Assembly: GCF_042653205.1 (NCBI RefSeq)
Contig: NZ_JBHSHY010000001.1
Span: 564,927 to 628,926, forward strand
DNA: 64,000 nt
Reading direction: 5' to 3'
Source: Paenibacillus_Z sp042653205
GTDB lineage: Bacteria; Bacillota; Bacilli; Paenibacillales; Paenibacillaceae
The notes under the pieces are model-generated. The model had not been told where the DNA came from. It saw nothing but the letters and a program-made list of their open reading frames with translations, and searched no databases. The translations under genes were made by a program, and so were the position numbers. Below, one piece after another: positions 52,451-60,974 of this stretch; the stretch's first letter is position 1, and each line of letters begins with the position of its first letter.

Positions 52451-52720
52451 TAAGGATTATATTCTAAAGGGGGTCGAGTTTCAGTATAGCTTCTTCACCT
52501 TAAGACAAGCTAAAGATCGGATGTCATTCTCATTACAATTCGCTTACAACTCATCGCAGGATGCGCCATTGATTTGCACGATTCGGCCGAAGAAACCGGA
52601 GCGGCACGCGCCAATATCCACCCTTCGCGCGATATGAAGAGACAATAATCGCCGCATACGCGCGACGCGCCGGCGCAGCAGCCTGTGCCCGCTTTTATTT
52701 CCGCACGATCGCGTTGATCG

Positions 52721-52754
52721 AACAAGCTGCCGTTCCTCGCGGCAGCTTGTTTTC
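52721..52754 (+). terminator. Orphan terminator on the plus strand
   Basis: AACAAGCTGCCG and CGGCAGCTTGTT form a perfect 12-bp stem, then TTTTCAT. No plus-strand gene precedes it within 500 bases. Confidence 0.65.
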
Positions 52755-52935
52755 ATATTGGCGTTTAAGTTGGCGGTCAGGCACATGTTAGGATTTTCCA
52801 TGTTTAAACGGCTCGTCAAGCGGTTAAGTCTGAAAGATCGTCTCCCCCTCCCCTTGCCATAAACCAATTTCCATTCGTCGCTTGGATGAAATAGAGAACA
52901 TTGGAAATAGTATGTCGAAAAGGATGGATACCTGC

Positions 52936-54078
52936 ATGATTGTCATGAACAATGTCAACAAGGTTTACCCGGACGGCTATCAAGCGTTAAAAAATATTAA
53001 CCTTGAATTCAAACAGGGCGAGCTCACGGTGCTGATCGGCCCGAGCGGCTGCGGGAAATCGACGACGATGAAGATGATCAACCACCTCGTCTCGCCGACG
53101 AGCGGCTCGATTCTGATCAAAGGCAAAGATACGCGCGAGATCGATCCGGTCGAGCTGCGCCGAGGCATCGGTTATGTCATTCAAAGCATCGGATTATTCC
53201 CCCATATGACGATCGGCCGAAACGTAGGCGTCGTGCCACGCTTGAAGAAATGGCCGGCCGCCCGCATCGAGCAGCGCGTCGACGAGCTGCTCAATCTGGT
53301 GGGACTGGAGCCGTCCACGTACCGCGACCGCTATCCGTCCGAGCTCAGCGGCGGCCAGCAGCAGCGCATCGGTGTCATTCGCGCGTTCGCGGCGGATCCG
53401 GACATCATCCTGATGGACGAGCCGTTCAGCGCGCTCGACCCGATCAGCCGCGAGCAGCTGCAGGACGAGATCGTCCGGCTGCAGCAGGAGCTGCACAAGA
53501 CCATTATCTTCGTCACGCACGACATGGACGAAGCGCTCAAGATCGCGGACCGCATCATCCTCATGAAGAGCGGCGAGGTCGTCCAGAGCGATACGCCGGA
53601 GCGGATTCTGCGGTACCCCGCCAATGAATTCGTGGAATCCTTCATCGGCCAGAAGCGGCTGCAGCAAGAGGACCACGTCTACGAGAGCCCGACCGTCAAC
53701 GAGGTCATGGTGACTCAGCCCGTCACCGCGTACCCCAACAAGGGATTAGCCGAAGCCATCTCGATCATGGAACGGCGCAAGGTCGATACGCTCTACATCA
53801 TCGACCGGCGGAAGCAGCTCCAAGGCGTCGTGTCGATCTATAACGTGCTGGAGCATTACGGGGAGGAGAACATTACGGTGGCTGACGTCATGAAGCCCGT
53901 GCGTTATGTCGTTCGCAGCGGCTCCCTCCTGTCCGAGGCGGTGGAGATCATGAGCCAGAACCAGCTGTCCAACGTCGCCGTCATCGACGACCAGGAACGG
54001 CTCGTCGGGCTGATTACGCGGGGCAGCATCGTGCGCCATCTGGCGGAGATCCTGCCCGCTTCGGACGAGGAGGTGTAA
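52936..54078 (+). CDS. opuCA: Osmoprotectant ABC transporter ATPase (OpuCA)
   Basis: 380 residues from the ATG at 52936, the same length and start (MIVMNNVNKVYPDG) as OpuCA; in-frame starts upstream at 52912 and 52924 have no better ribosome site. Walker A GPSGCGKST is near 38-46, signature LSGGQQQR near 137-144, Walker B ILMDEPFSALD near 157-167 and the switch His in FVTHDMDEA. Two CBS domains occupy about 250-372 (VMVTQPVTAYPNKGLAEAISIMERR; VMKPVRYVVRSGSLLSEAVEIMSQNQ), as in the quaternary-amine subfamily where they sense ionic strength or c-di-AMP. It energises betaine, carnitine or choline uptake. First gene of the opuC operon. Confidence 0.93.
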   Translation: MIVMNNVNKVYPDGYQALKNINLEFKQGELTVLIGPSGCGKSTTMKMINHLVSPTSGSILIKGKDTREIDPVELRRGIGYVIQSIGLFPHMTIGRNVGVVPRLKKWPAARIEQRVDELLNLVGLEPSTYRDRYPSELSGGQQQRIGVIRAFAADPDIILMDEPFSALDPISREQLQDEIVRLQQELHKTIIFVTHDMDEALKIADRIILMKSGEVVQSDTPERILRYPANEFVESFIGQKRLQQEDHVYESPTVNEVMVTQPVTAYPNKGLAEAISIMERRKVDTLYIIDRRKQLQGVVSIYNVLEHYGEENITVADVMKPVRYVVRSGSLLSEAVEIMSQNQLSNVAVIDDQERLVGLITRGSIVRHLAEILPASDEEV

Positions 54079-54081
54079 CGG

Positions 54082-54741
54082 ATGCTGGATTATTGGTCGT
54101 TTTTGCAGGAGCGTTATGCTGACATTCTGCATGCGCTGGGCCAGCATTTGGCCATCTCGCTCACGGCGATCGTGCTCGGCACCGTCTTGGCCGTGCCGCT
54201 CGGCATCGCGCTCGTGTACAATCAGATCCGCTGGATCAACGGCATCGTGTTCTTCGCGGCCAATCTGCTGCAGACCGTGCCGAGCCTGGCGCTCCTGGCC
54301 GTCTTGATCCCGCTCATGGGGATCGGCACGAAGCCGGCGGTCGTCGCGCTGCTGCTGTACACCATCATGCCGATTCTTCGCAATACGTACGACGGCTTCG
54401 AATCCGTCGACCGCAATGTTCTGGAATCGGCGAGGGGCATGGGCTACGGGACGATGCAGCGCATCCTGCTGGTCCAACTGCCGCTGTCGGTGCCCTATAT
54501 CATGTCGGGCATCCGGGTCACGATGGTGTACATCATCAGCTGGGCGACGCTCGCGACCTTGATCGGCGCCGGCGGCCTGGGCCAGCTGATCGTGTCGGGC
54601 ATGGCGGTCAACAAGCCGGAGCTGATCGTGACGGGGGCTTTGGGCTCCATCCTGCTCGCGCTGCTCGTGGACGTGCTGCTGGGCGTACTCGAGAAGTGGC
54701 TGACCGGACGGTACGGCGGGGCGAAGCGAATGACGATCTAA
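54082..54741 (+). CDS. opuCB: Osmoprotectant ABC permease (OpuCB)
   Basis: 219 residues with five to six membrane helices. It starts three bases after the ATPase stop. Characteristic OpuCB stretches are NLLQTVPSLALLAVLIPLMGIGTKPAVVALLLYTIMPILRNTYDGF and the EAA-like ESARGMGYGTMQRILLVQLPLSVPYIMSGIRV. It forms half of the membrane channel with OpuCD. Confidence 0.94.
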   Translation: MLDYWSFLQERYADILHALGQHLAISLTAIVLGTVLAVPLGIALVYNQIRWINGIVFFAANLLQTVPSLALLAVLIPLMGIGTKPAVVALLLYTIMPILRNTYDGFESVDRNVLESARGMGYGTMQRILLVQLPLSVPYIMSGIRVTMVYIISWATLATLIGAGGLGQLIVSGMAVNKPELIVTGALGSILLALLVDVLLGVLEKWLTGRYGGAKRMTI

Positions 54742-54755
54742 CATGGAGGAAACCG

Positions 54756-55664
54756 ATGATTGCGAAGCTGACCAAGACGATAACGGCGCTCGGCTTGTGC
54801 GCGATGCTGCTGACGCTCGGCGCCTGCGGCACGGGAGATACATTGGATACATTCATCATAGGCGCTCAGACATTCACCGAGACCAAGATTCTAGCCGAAA
54901 TGTACAAGGCGCTTATCGAAGACCGGACGGACGTCAAGGCGGATATTATTCCGGATCTCGCGTCGAGCCCGGTCGTACTGCAAGCCATCGAGCGCAACGA
55001 CCTGCAGATGGGTACGCTCTATTCCGGCGAAATCTTCAATAACCATTTTCCGATCCAGGCGACGAAGGATCGTCAGAAGGTCCTCGAGCAAGCGCAGGCC
55101 GGGTTCGACAAATATTACGACCTCGACTGGATGGATCCGCTCGGCTTCGAGAACACGTACGCCTTCACCGTGCGGGCGGATCTGGCCAAGGCCAAGGGCT
55201 ACGAGAAAATCTCTGATATCGCGCCCGATGCGCCGAACATGCGGCTCGGGGTCGACACGTCCTGGCTTGAGCGCTCTTCCGACGGCTATCCCGCCTTCTC
55301 CAAGTATTACGGAATTACGTTCGGCAGAACATTCCCAATGGAATTAAGCCTGGTCTACAACGCGGTCGCCCAAAATCAAGTCGACATCGTGCTCGCCTAC
55401 TCCACTGACGCGCGGCTCAAGGCGTATCAATTGAAAACGCTGGCGGACGACAAGCAATTCTTCCCGCCGTACGACGCATCGCCGGTGATCCGCAATGATG
55501 CGATCAAAAAGTATCCAGGCGTCGCGGAAGCCGTCTCGGAGCTGATCGGGAAAATCGACGTCCAGACGATGGTCGACCTGAATTACGAAGTCGATATCGG
55601 CAAGAAAAGCGAACGCGAAGTCGCCCTCGCCTACTTGAAGCGGGTGGGCTTGCTCAAATCGTAA
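54756..55664 (+). CDS. opuCC: Osmoprotectant-binding lipoprotein (OpuCC)
   Basis: 302 residues from the ATG at 54756 after GGAGGAAACCG. A lipobox LTLGAC anchors it to the outer face of the membrane. The OpuAC-type domain contains FIIGAQTFTETKILAEMYKALIEDRTD and QMGTLYSGE at the N-lobe and DIVLAYSTDARLKAYQLKTLADDKQFFPPYDASPVIR in the C-lobe, as in OpuCC/OpuBC. It binds glycine betaine, carnitine or choline. Confidence 0.93.
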   Translation: MIAKLTKTITALGLCAMLLTLGACGTGDTLDTFIIGAQTFTETKILAEMYKALIEDRTDVKADIIPDLASSPVVLQAIERNDLQMGTLYSGEIFNNHFPIQATKDRQKVLEQAQAGFDKYYDLDWMDPLGFENTYAFTVRADLAKAKGYEKISDIAPDAPNMRLGVDTSWLERSSDGYPAFSKYYGITFGRTFPMELSLVYNAVAQNQVDIVLAYSTDARLKAYQLKTLADDKQFFPPYDASPVIRNDAIKKYPGVAEAVSELIGKIDVQTMVDLNYEVDIGKKSEREVALAYLKRVGLLKS

Positions 55665-55705
55665 GAAGCGTTCATGCAGCGCTTCAATCGCAAGGAGGAT
55701 TGTGA

Positions 55706-56401
55706 ATGGCAGAGCCCCATCTCACGTTTTGGGATTTCATCGACTACGTGCAGCGGAACTACGATATGCTGCTCGGCTATCTGTACCGGCATATCCTGAT
55801 GGTGCTTACGGGCGTCGGCTTCGCCTTCCTCGTCGGCGTTCCGCTGGGCGCGATCTGTACGCGAAGCCGCGCCCTCGCGCGGATCATCCTGGCCATCATG
55901 AATATTTTGCAGGTCGTCCCGAGCTTGGCCATGCTGGTCCTGCTCTTGCTGATCATGGGACTGGGGTCGACGACGGTAACGGTCGGATTGTTTCTCTATT
56001 CGCTGAATCCGATCGTTCGGAACACGTACATCGGGCTGCAGCAGATCGATCCGAGCTATGTGGAAGCGGGGCGCGGCGTCGGCATGAGCACCATGCAAAT
56101 CCTGTTCCACGTCCGCTTTCCCCTCGCGTTGACCTATATCATGACGGGCCTTAGGATCTCCGCGGTCATCGCCATCGGCGTCGCCACGATCGCCCCGCTC
56201 GTCGGAGGAAGCGGGCTTGGCCGGGAGATCTACGCGGGCATCAACAACGGCAACTCGCTGCGTATCTTCTCCGGCGCCATCCCTGCGGCGCTGCTCGCGA
56301 TCGTCGCCGACATCGTGCTCGGCTTCCTGCAGCGCAGGCTGCGGGTGGACAACCGGCGTTCGAAGAACGTCATGCCGCCGGCGCCCAGGTCGCACGGGTG
56401 A
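55706..56401 (+). CDS. opuCD: Osmoprotectant ABC permease (OpuCD)
   Basis: 231 residues, homologous in layout to OpuCB: NILQVVPSLAMLVLLLLIMGLGSTTVTVGLFLYSLNPIVRNTYIGLQQIDPSYVEAGRGVGMSTMQILFHVRFPLALTYIMTGLRIS. AAGGAGGATTGTGA precedes the ATG. It completes the CABCD operon and is followed by a bidirectional terminator. A pair of GGGTCGTTCCGGCT direct repeats follows at 56449-56477. Confidence 0.93.
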   Translation: MAEPHLTFWDFIDYVQRNYDMLLGYLYRHILMVLTGVGFAFLVGVPLGAICTRSRALARIILAIMNILQVVPSLAMLVLLLLIMGLGSTTVTVGLFLYSLNPIVRNTYIGLQQIDPSYVEAGRGVGMSTMQILFHVRFPLALTYIMTGLRISAVIAIGVATIAPLVGGSGLGREIYAGINNGNSLRIFSGAIPAALLAIVADIVLGFLQRRLRVDNRRSKNVMPPAPRSHG

Positions 56402-56522
56402 CCCGATCCTGCAATTATGAACAGCCGATCCGAACAGAGCTCGAGCTTGGGTCGTTCCGGCTGGGGTCGTTCCGGCTCGGCCTCGCTGCAACGGAGCTCG
56501 GGCTTGCGGGAATAGCCGAATC

Positions 56523-56565
56523 ATAACAAAGGAAGCCGATCCATGCGATCGGCTTCCTTTGTTAT
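56523..56565. terminator. Bidirectional terminator between opuCD and vanY-like gene
   Basis: A perfect 19-bp stem (ATAACAAAGGAAGCCGATC and its complement) around a 5-base loop serves both converging genes; the inner stem carries GGAAG/CTTCC and each strand ends in a T-rich CTTTGTTAT tail. Confidence 0.9.
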
Positions 56566-56571
56566 ACTCCT

Positions 56572-57483
56572 TTACGATTCCAGCACGGTCACGATGACGC
56601 CGTCCGTATTGTTGCCCGACAGCTCGTACTTGCCTTCGGCAGGCACGTGAAGCGTCGTATCGGATGACACCGGAAAATAATAAACGCCGTAGGTGTCGTT
56701 CCCGACGGTCGCCGTGATTGATCCGCGTTCCTCAAGCGCAGCCAGGTATTCCTCCAACACCCAATGATTGTCCTGCATGATTTCGCTGTGCGGAAGCCCG
56801 ACGTACCGGAAATGCCAAGGCTCGTTTATGACGCCGGTTACATCTGTCTTATCCGCCGGATAACGCGCGATGAACCCGTACTTCCAGGCATTCGCCTCCA
56901 GCCATCTCCCTTCCGGCGCGTCCTTCATCTGCGCCTGCGTCGAACCGATGTCGAGCGCGAGTCCCAAGCTATGCTCGCTGTGCCCCGGCACCGCCGCGAT
57001 TTCCGGACCCAATGATTGGTACAGCGCTTCTTGCTCTTCGACGTTGCGGTACCCGCTGCTGATCAGAAAATGGTCGACGCCGTCTTTGGCGGCATCCTTG
57101 ATCATCGAGGCGAATCTGGCCGTTAAGTCGGGCGACAGCCGGATCTTGTTGTCCAGCAGGCCGAAACCGTTCACCAGCTCCCGATGCTGGTACAAATTCA
57201 CCGCTTCGGCGTCCGCGTCGCTCGGCGGCACCGCGATGTTTTCATTCACGAGCAGTAGATTCCCCTCATGCACTTGGGCGCCCATGACGCGGATCGAAAG
57301 CCCGCCCGCAGGAACGCTATGCTCGGGTTCCGTCGTTTCCGCCTGATTCGCGTCCATGACCGGCGCATTCGCGTTCATGGCTTGCTCCGCCGGCATTCCC
57401 GGATCCGCCTCCGTCTTGAACCGCTCATAGAATACGCCCGCCGTCAGCAGCAGCAGCGCAATCCATACGACACCTTTTTTCAC
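56572..57483 (-). CDS. VanY-type D,D/L,D-carboxypeptidase (M15B)
   Basis: 303 residues from a GTG at 57483 preceded by GGAGGAGACAAGCAA. An N-terminal membrane anchor (VVWIALLLLTAGVFY) is followed by a Pro/Ala/Asn linker. The peptidase domain (about 95-240) has SSGYRNVEEQEALY (142-155), the zinc motif SEHSLGLALD with His171 and Asp178, and EPWH with His224. These are the VanY/DacB ligands. It trims the terminal D-Ala or related residue of peptidoglycan stem peptides at the outer membrane face. The C-terminal 60 residues form an extra strand domain. No van ligase genes are near, so a wall-maturation role is more likely than glycopeptide resistance. Confidence 0.92.
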   Translation of the reverse strand: MKKGVVWIALLLLTAGVFYERFKTEADPGMPAEQAMNANAPVMDANQAETTEPEHSVPAGGLSIRVMGAQVHEGNLLLVNENIAVPPSDADAEAVNLYQHRELVNGFGLLDNKIRLSPDLTARFASMIKDAAKDGVDHFLISSGYRNVEEQEALYQSLGPEIAAVPGHSEHSLGLALDIGSTQAQMKDAPEGRWLEANAWKYGFIARYPADKTDVTGVINEPWHFRYVGLPHSEIMQDNHWVLEEYLAALEERGSITATVGNDTYGVYYFPVSSDTTLHVPAEGKYELSGNNTDGVIVTVLES

Positions 57484-57607
57484 TTGCTTGTCTCCTCCTC
57501 ATTCCTTCTGACTCTAGCGTAACGCCAAGAAATAAAGAGAAACCGGTTGAAAAGCTTAAAAATTTATGAACCTCGTTCAGATGGCGGCGCCGGCATCCAG
57601 ACGGCAA

Positions 57608-57634
57608 ACAAGGCTGGCGCCCGCGCCAGCCTGG
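57608..57634 (-). terminator. Hairpin after the NlpC/P60 gene
   Basis: AGGCTGGCGC and GCGCCAGCCT form a perfect 10-bp stem; the minus-strand tail TTGTTTG is only moderately T-rich. Confidence 0.65.
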
Positions 57635-57671
57635 TCTTCGCCTCTCTTGAATACCCGGGTCGGAACACGGG

Positions 57672-58709
57672 CTAGAACACCCTTCGGGCCGTCACGAACC
57701 GGTCCTTCCACTGCCCGTCGAACGCCTCGATATGGACCCCCAGCTTGTCCGAATAGGTATGCAGGATCTTGCCGTCCCCGGCATAGATGCCGACGTGGCC
57801 GATATCGAGCCCCCTTGCGCTGAAGAACAGCAAGTCGCCCTTCCGCAGGTCGGCGAGCTTGACCTCCTGGCCTTCCTTCGCCTGCTCGTACGAGATGCGC
57901 GGAAGATCGATGCCGAGCACTTCGCCGAACACGCGCTTCACGAACGAGGAACAGTCGAAGGCATCGGTCTGATCGGTCGGCGCGCCGAATTGATAATCCG
58001 TTCCAATGAACGACGATCCGAACGCGATAAGCTCGTCCGCCTGCTTCAGCTTCAGGTCCGGGCTCGCGTAATTCGAATATTTGGGCTTGGCCGACATGAA
58101 GCCGATCTTCCCGTCCTCCGTCTGCACCTCGAGCCACTTCGCGTCGACGGTGCGGATGACGTGGATCCGCTGTCCTTTCGCCAGCATCCGGACGACGGAG
58201 GCATCCGCTGCCGAATTTGGCTCGGTTCTCAGGTTAACGCCGTATGTAATTTCGGTTTCGAGCGTATGGACGGACGAGATGCTGATAGACCGGTCGTAAG
58301 CATGCCATTGGACGACGTTGCCCATCAATTCGCTGACGAACCGCAGCGGTACCATGGAGAAGTCGTTGATCAATTTCCCGGGCGCGGCAAGCGCGCGCAT
58401 TTCCCCATTCTTGTAAGCCTGCTTGTCGCCGAGCCGATAGGTAATGATCGTATCGTCCTTCGTCGCCGTAACCGAGCGCGTTTGCTCGTTCCAGCTTACC
58501 TTGGCCCCTTCCGCCTCGAATATCGGACGTACGGGCACGTAGCTGACCCCGTTCTCGATCACGGGCGGCGCGGCGAGCGCCAGCGGACGGCCATCCAGCA
58601 GCAAGGACGGCGGCTGCGCCGCATCCGCATGGACGCGATGGGCTTGGACCGTCGTTGTCGTCAGAATCAGCAACGCCAAGGCCGCGAATTTGATTGTGCT
58701 TTGTTGCAT
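57672..58709 (-). CDS. Secreted NlpC/P60 endopeptidase with copper-amine-oxidase-N and SH3 domains
   Basis: 345 residues from the ATG at 58709. A signal peptide is followed by a copper amine oxidase N-terminal-like domain (about 35-145: LLLDGRPLALAAPPVIENGVSYVPVRPIFEAEGAKVSWN), a bacterial SH3 domain (about 150-215: YGVNLRTEPNSAADASVVRMLAKGQRIHV) and the NlpC/P60 domain (about 225-345). Catalytic Cys253 is in FDCSSF and His305 in IGHVGIYAG. It cleaves peptidoglycan stem peptides, usually the D-Glu-diamino acid bond, outside the cell. The ribosome site AAAGGGTG is rather far (13 bases) from the ATG. Single gene. Confidence 0.92.
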   Translation of the reverse strand: MQQSTIKFAALALLILTTTTVQAHRVHADAAQPPSLLLDGRPLALAAPPVIENGVSYVPVRPIFEAEGAKVSWNEQTRSVTATKDDTIITYRLGDKQAYKNGEMRALAAPGKLINDFSMVPLRFVSELMGNVVQWHAYDRSISISSVHTLETEITYGVNLRTEPNSAADASVVRMLAKGQRIHVIRTVDAKWLEVQTEDGKIGFMSAKPKYSNYASPDLKLKQADELIAFGSSFIGTDYQFGAPTDQTDAFDCSSFVKRVFGEVLGIDLPRISYEQAKEGQEVKLADLRKGDLLFFSARGLDIGHVGIYAGDGKILHTYSDKLGVHIEAFDGQWKDRFVTARRVF

Positions 58710-58809
58710 CTTATGGACACCCTTTCCAACCAAGATACTCTATAGACGCGTTTCGTCTCGTTTTGTTCTAGCATTTTGGCGGATGGATGATTTTACCTCG
58801 AAATCGGCG

Positions 58810-59157
58810 CTATTTCTCCCACAGCTCGATCAGCCGGCCGTCCGGATCCTCGATCCAGGCAAAATGGCCGTATTCGCTGCTTTCGGCCGGCTTCGCAAGC
58901 GGTACGCCGAGCTGCTCGAGATGCCTCAACGCCTCGTCCAGATTATGGACCCGGAAATTCAACATCACCTGCTGGTTGGCCGGAAAATAACCGCTATCCT
59001 CGGGGAACAAGGAGAAGATCGTCTCGGTTCCCGGCTCGGCCTTGATCATTGCGCCGTTCCAATCGTTGATGTCGAGCTTCAGCACGTCGTTATACCATTT
59101 TTTGGTCACGTCCACATTTGCCGTTCGCCAGAAAATGCCTCCGAACCCTTTGATCAT
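58810..59157 (-). CDS. VOC-fold (glyoxalase/dioxygenase-like) protein
   Basis: 115 residues, one vicinal-oxygen-chelate module: GFGGIFWRTANVDVTKKWYNDVLKLDINDWNGAMIKAE, ending YGHFAWIEDPDGRLIELWEK. The final Glu is the usual metal ligand. Small VOC proteins of this type are mostly uncharacterised; some resist bleomycin or fosfomycin, but the metal His expected at the start is replaced here by Gly/Phe, so catalysis is uncertain. AGGAGTTTGAGACG precedes the ATG. Confidence 0.85.
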   Translation of the reverse strand: MIKGFGGIFWRTANVDVTKKWYNDVLKLDINDWNGAMIKAEPGTETIFSLFPEDSGYFPANQQVMLNFRVHNLDEALRHLEQLGVPLAKPAESSEYGHFAWIEDPDGRLIELWEK

Positions 59158-59329
59158 CGTCTCAAACTCCTATCGTCATCAAATATAGGCAGCGATTCGA
59201 GACGCGGGTGCCGCGGCGGGTCGCCTACGTCGGCGTTAATCGTGCCGTCTGATGCCCACCTCCAGATTCCCCTTAACGGGAATCGAATATTCCCGGCGCG
59301 CCGCATGCCCGGCGCCTCGAGGCATCAAC

Positions 59330-59366
59330 AAAAAAACCAGCCATCGCGAGAATGATGGTTGGTTTG
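59330..59366 (-). terminator. Terminator of the DUF2089 operon
   Basis: AACCAACCATC and GATGGCTGGTT pair on the minus strand with one mismatch, followed by seven T residues. Between it and the VOC start, ATTCCC/GGGAAT pairs form two alternative small hairpins at about 59261-59293. Confidence 0.88.
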
Positions 59367-59425
59367 TTCCGGTGTTGCCCGATAGCCGCCGGCCGGACCG
59401 GCCGTGCATCCCGATGCCGCTTCGT

Positions 59426-59743
59426 CTACAACCGAATCGACACTTCCATGCCGTCTTGATCGCGCACGTCCACCAGGACCGTCCCTTTGCAGCGCTGCAG
59501 CTCCCCGATCAGCTGCCTGACCGCCCGCTTCGTGCTTCGGTCATCGAGAATCGACAGCACCAGCCCGGCGCCGAGCCGGCTGTCGTCCGATGCCCCCTCG
59601 CGTTCGTCGCGCTTGCTCAGCCAATCCTTCATCTTGCGCCGCGCGATACCGGAGGTCAGCACGCCACATCCCAAGCGCAGCACGGTATACGGGACCGGAA
59701 TCGTAAACGCGCGCCCCTTGTTCTTGACCTTCACGATCATCAT
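59426..59743 (-). CDS. Conserved small protein of the DUF2089 operon
   Basis: 105 residues, family not named. The N-terminal half has VKVKNKGRAFTIPVPYTVLRLGCGVLTSGIARRK, and the C-terminal half ends TVLVDVRDQDGMEVSIRL, which parallels the EETVSVVIE-type strand ending of the preceding gene product. It follows that gene by six bases and has only a weak ribosome site, so coupling is likely. Function unknown; a membrane-stress or anti-sigma-like role is only a guess. Confidence 0.7.
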   Translation of the reverse strand: MMIVKVKNKGRAFTIPVPYTVLRLGCGVLTSGIARRKMKDWLSKRDEREGASDDSRLGAGLVLSILDDRSTKRAVRQLIGELQRCKGTVLVDVRDQDGMEVSIRL

Positions 59744-59749
59744 CTGCCG

Positions 59750-60175
59750 TCACTCGATGACGACGGAGACGGTCTCTTCGCCGGAGCGGACGTCGATGAT
59801 TTGTCCGTCGAGCTCGTTCTCGATGGCATCGATCAGCAGGGCGATGTCGATATCCTTCACGTATTTCGCCGCCTGCGGGATATTGGACGCGATGCTGTGC
59901 CCCGCTCCGAGAACGGCCTTCACGAATTTGATCGGCAAATTAACGTTGATATTCTCGTTCTGCTGGGAGGTTATCCGAATTTTCAGCGTCTTGTTCAAGT
60001 ACCCGCCAGAACCGGGCGAAAGTCTGGCGCCATAACCGGGTCTGCCCTGCGCCTGCGCGGCATGCGCAAGCGTCGTCTGCTTCTCCTTCAGCACGGCAAT
60101 CAGCTCCGAAGCGCGTTCCGAATCGATTTTGCCTTCCTGCATCATGGCCAGCACTTTGCCGATTTCCTCTTTCAT
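59750..60175 (-). CDS. SHOCT-like domain protein of the DUF2089 operon
   Basis: 141 residues. The N-terminal 35 residues (EIGKVLAMMQEGKIDSERASELIAVLKEK) are a short helical-hairpin module of SHOCT-like or YvlB-type N-termini, and the same motif (HKKVLSMLENGEITADEAVKLLKEE) closes the DUF2089 protein encoded just upstream. A C-terminal strand domain (LKIRITSQQNENINVNLPIKFVKAVLGAG... NELDGQIIDVRSGEETVSVVIE) follows. AAGGAGGAGGC precedes the ATG. Such units occur next to envelope-stress genes; role unproven. Confidence 0.82.
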   Translation of the reverse strand: MKEEIGKVLAMMQEGKIDSERASELIAVLKEKQTTLAHAAQAQGRPGYGARLSPGSGGYLNKTLKIRITSQQNENINVNLPIKFVKAVLGAGHSIASNIPQAAKYVKDIDIALLIDAIENELDGQIIDVRSGEETVSVVIE

Positions 60176-60191
60176 CGGGTCAGCCTCCTCC

Positions 60192-60557
60192 TTATTCTTC
60201 CTTCAACAGTTTAACCGCCTCGTCCGCCGTGATCTCGCCGTTCTCGAGCATGGACAGGACTTTCTTATGGTCGGCTTCCGGCTTCTTCCGCGTATCGTAG
60301 CCGAGGGCCGCGATGATGTCGTTAAGCTTGCCGCGCACCGTCGGATACGAGATGCCGAGCTCCCTCTCCACTTCCTTGATATTGCCCCGGTTCACGAGGA
60401 AGGTGATCGCGAAATGGAGCTGTTCGGGCGAGAGCCGAGCCAGCTTCGACAATTCAAAGCGGTTCTCGATCGTCGTCCGGCAATGGCCGCATTCCAGCTT
60501 GACGGCGTGAAGCGGATGGTCGCATACCGGACATTGCGTGAGGATGGGATATTTCAT
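60192..60557 (-). CDS. DUF2089 zinc-ribbon / HTH protein
   Basis: 121 residues. A zinc ribbon (CPVC at 9-12, CGHC at about 23-26) is followed by a sigma-like helix-turn-helix (LARLSPEQLHFAITFLVNRGNIKEVERELGISYPTVRGKLNDIIAALGY), the layout of DUF2089 proteins. The C-terminal KVLSMLENGEITADEAVKLLKEE is a helical hairpin also found at the start of the next protein. It probably binds DNA and regulates its own operon. GAAAGGAG precedes the ATG. First of three genes; the A/T-rich 60558-60720 upstream holds its promoter. Confidence 0.9.
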   Translation of the reverse strand: MKYPILTQCPVCDHPLHAVKLECGHCRTTIENRFELSKLARLSPEQLHFAITFLVNRGNIKEVERELGISYPTVRGKLNDIIAALGYDTRKKPEADHKKVLSMLENGEITADEAVKLLKEE

Positions 60558-60801
60558 GCGCAGCTCCTTTCTGTAATTGAATTATAAGGCCGCATCCTTA
60601 ATTTGTAAACAGGAAGAAATCAAATATATCAATATCTAGATTAAAATTATTTACTAATCGCGCCAGTAGGATTGAATTCTTAAACTCCGCCATAAAAAAG
60701 AAAGCCTCGGCGAAACCGTCGGCATGGCGTCCGGCTTCCCCCCGGTCCATTCCGATCGACTCGTCGAGACTTTATTCACATGGGTGCGCGGAAGCTTGCC
60801 G

Positions 60802-60972
60802 TCAGTCTTCGATGGCTTGGTAGACCGTGGTCCAAAAGTCGTGGATCAGCCGCGCCGAATCCGGCGTGGACTTCCCGACCTGGGTCAGCAGGATGCCGGT
60901 GAGCCGGTTGACCGGGTCGGCGTAGGTTGAAGTGCCGCTTCCGCCATCGGACCTGAAAAGCGCAGGATCGCA
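60802..60972 (-). pseudogene. C-terminal relic of a serine hydrolase (beta-lactamase class C-like)
   Basis: An open stretch without a start encodes DPALFRSDGGSGTSTYADP, then NRLTGILLTQV, SARLIHDFWTTVYQAIED and a TGA at 60804-60802. The DGGSGTSTYADP(N)R and ILLTQ pattern is the C-terminus of PF00144-like serine hydrolases (penicillin-binding/esterase type). The remaining 300 or so residues are absent. The piece directly abuts the stop of the pentapeptide gene, so a deletion removed the rest or that gene was inserted. Confidence 0.8.
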
Positions 60973-60974
60973 CG

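Larger units (their letters stand above)
52258..52935. other. Gene-poor stretch with two terminators
   Basis: No convincing protein gene. Open frames on both strands (for example 52510-52725 minus, Cys-containing) lack ribosome sites. Two intrinsic terminators with no gene of their own are listed separately and hint at small RNAs. The opuC promoter must lie in the last 170 bases. Confidence 0.45.

Noticed and set aside
56449..56477. GGGTCGTTCCGGCT direct repeat after opuCD
   Set aside because: Only two short copies in a GC-rich spacer; no further structure or gene context.
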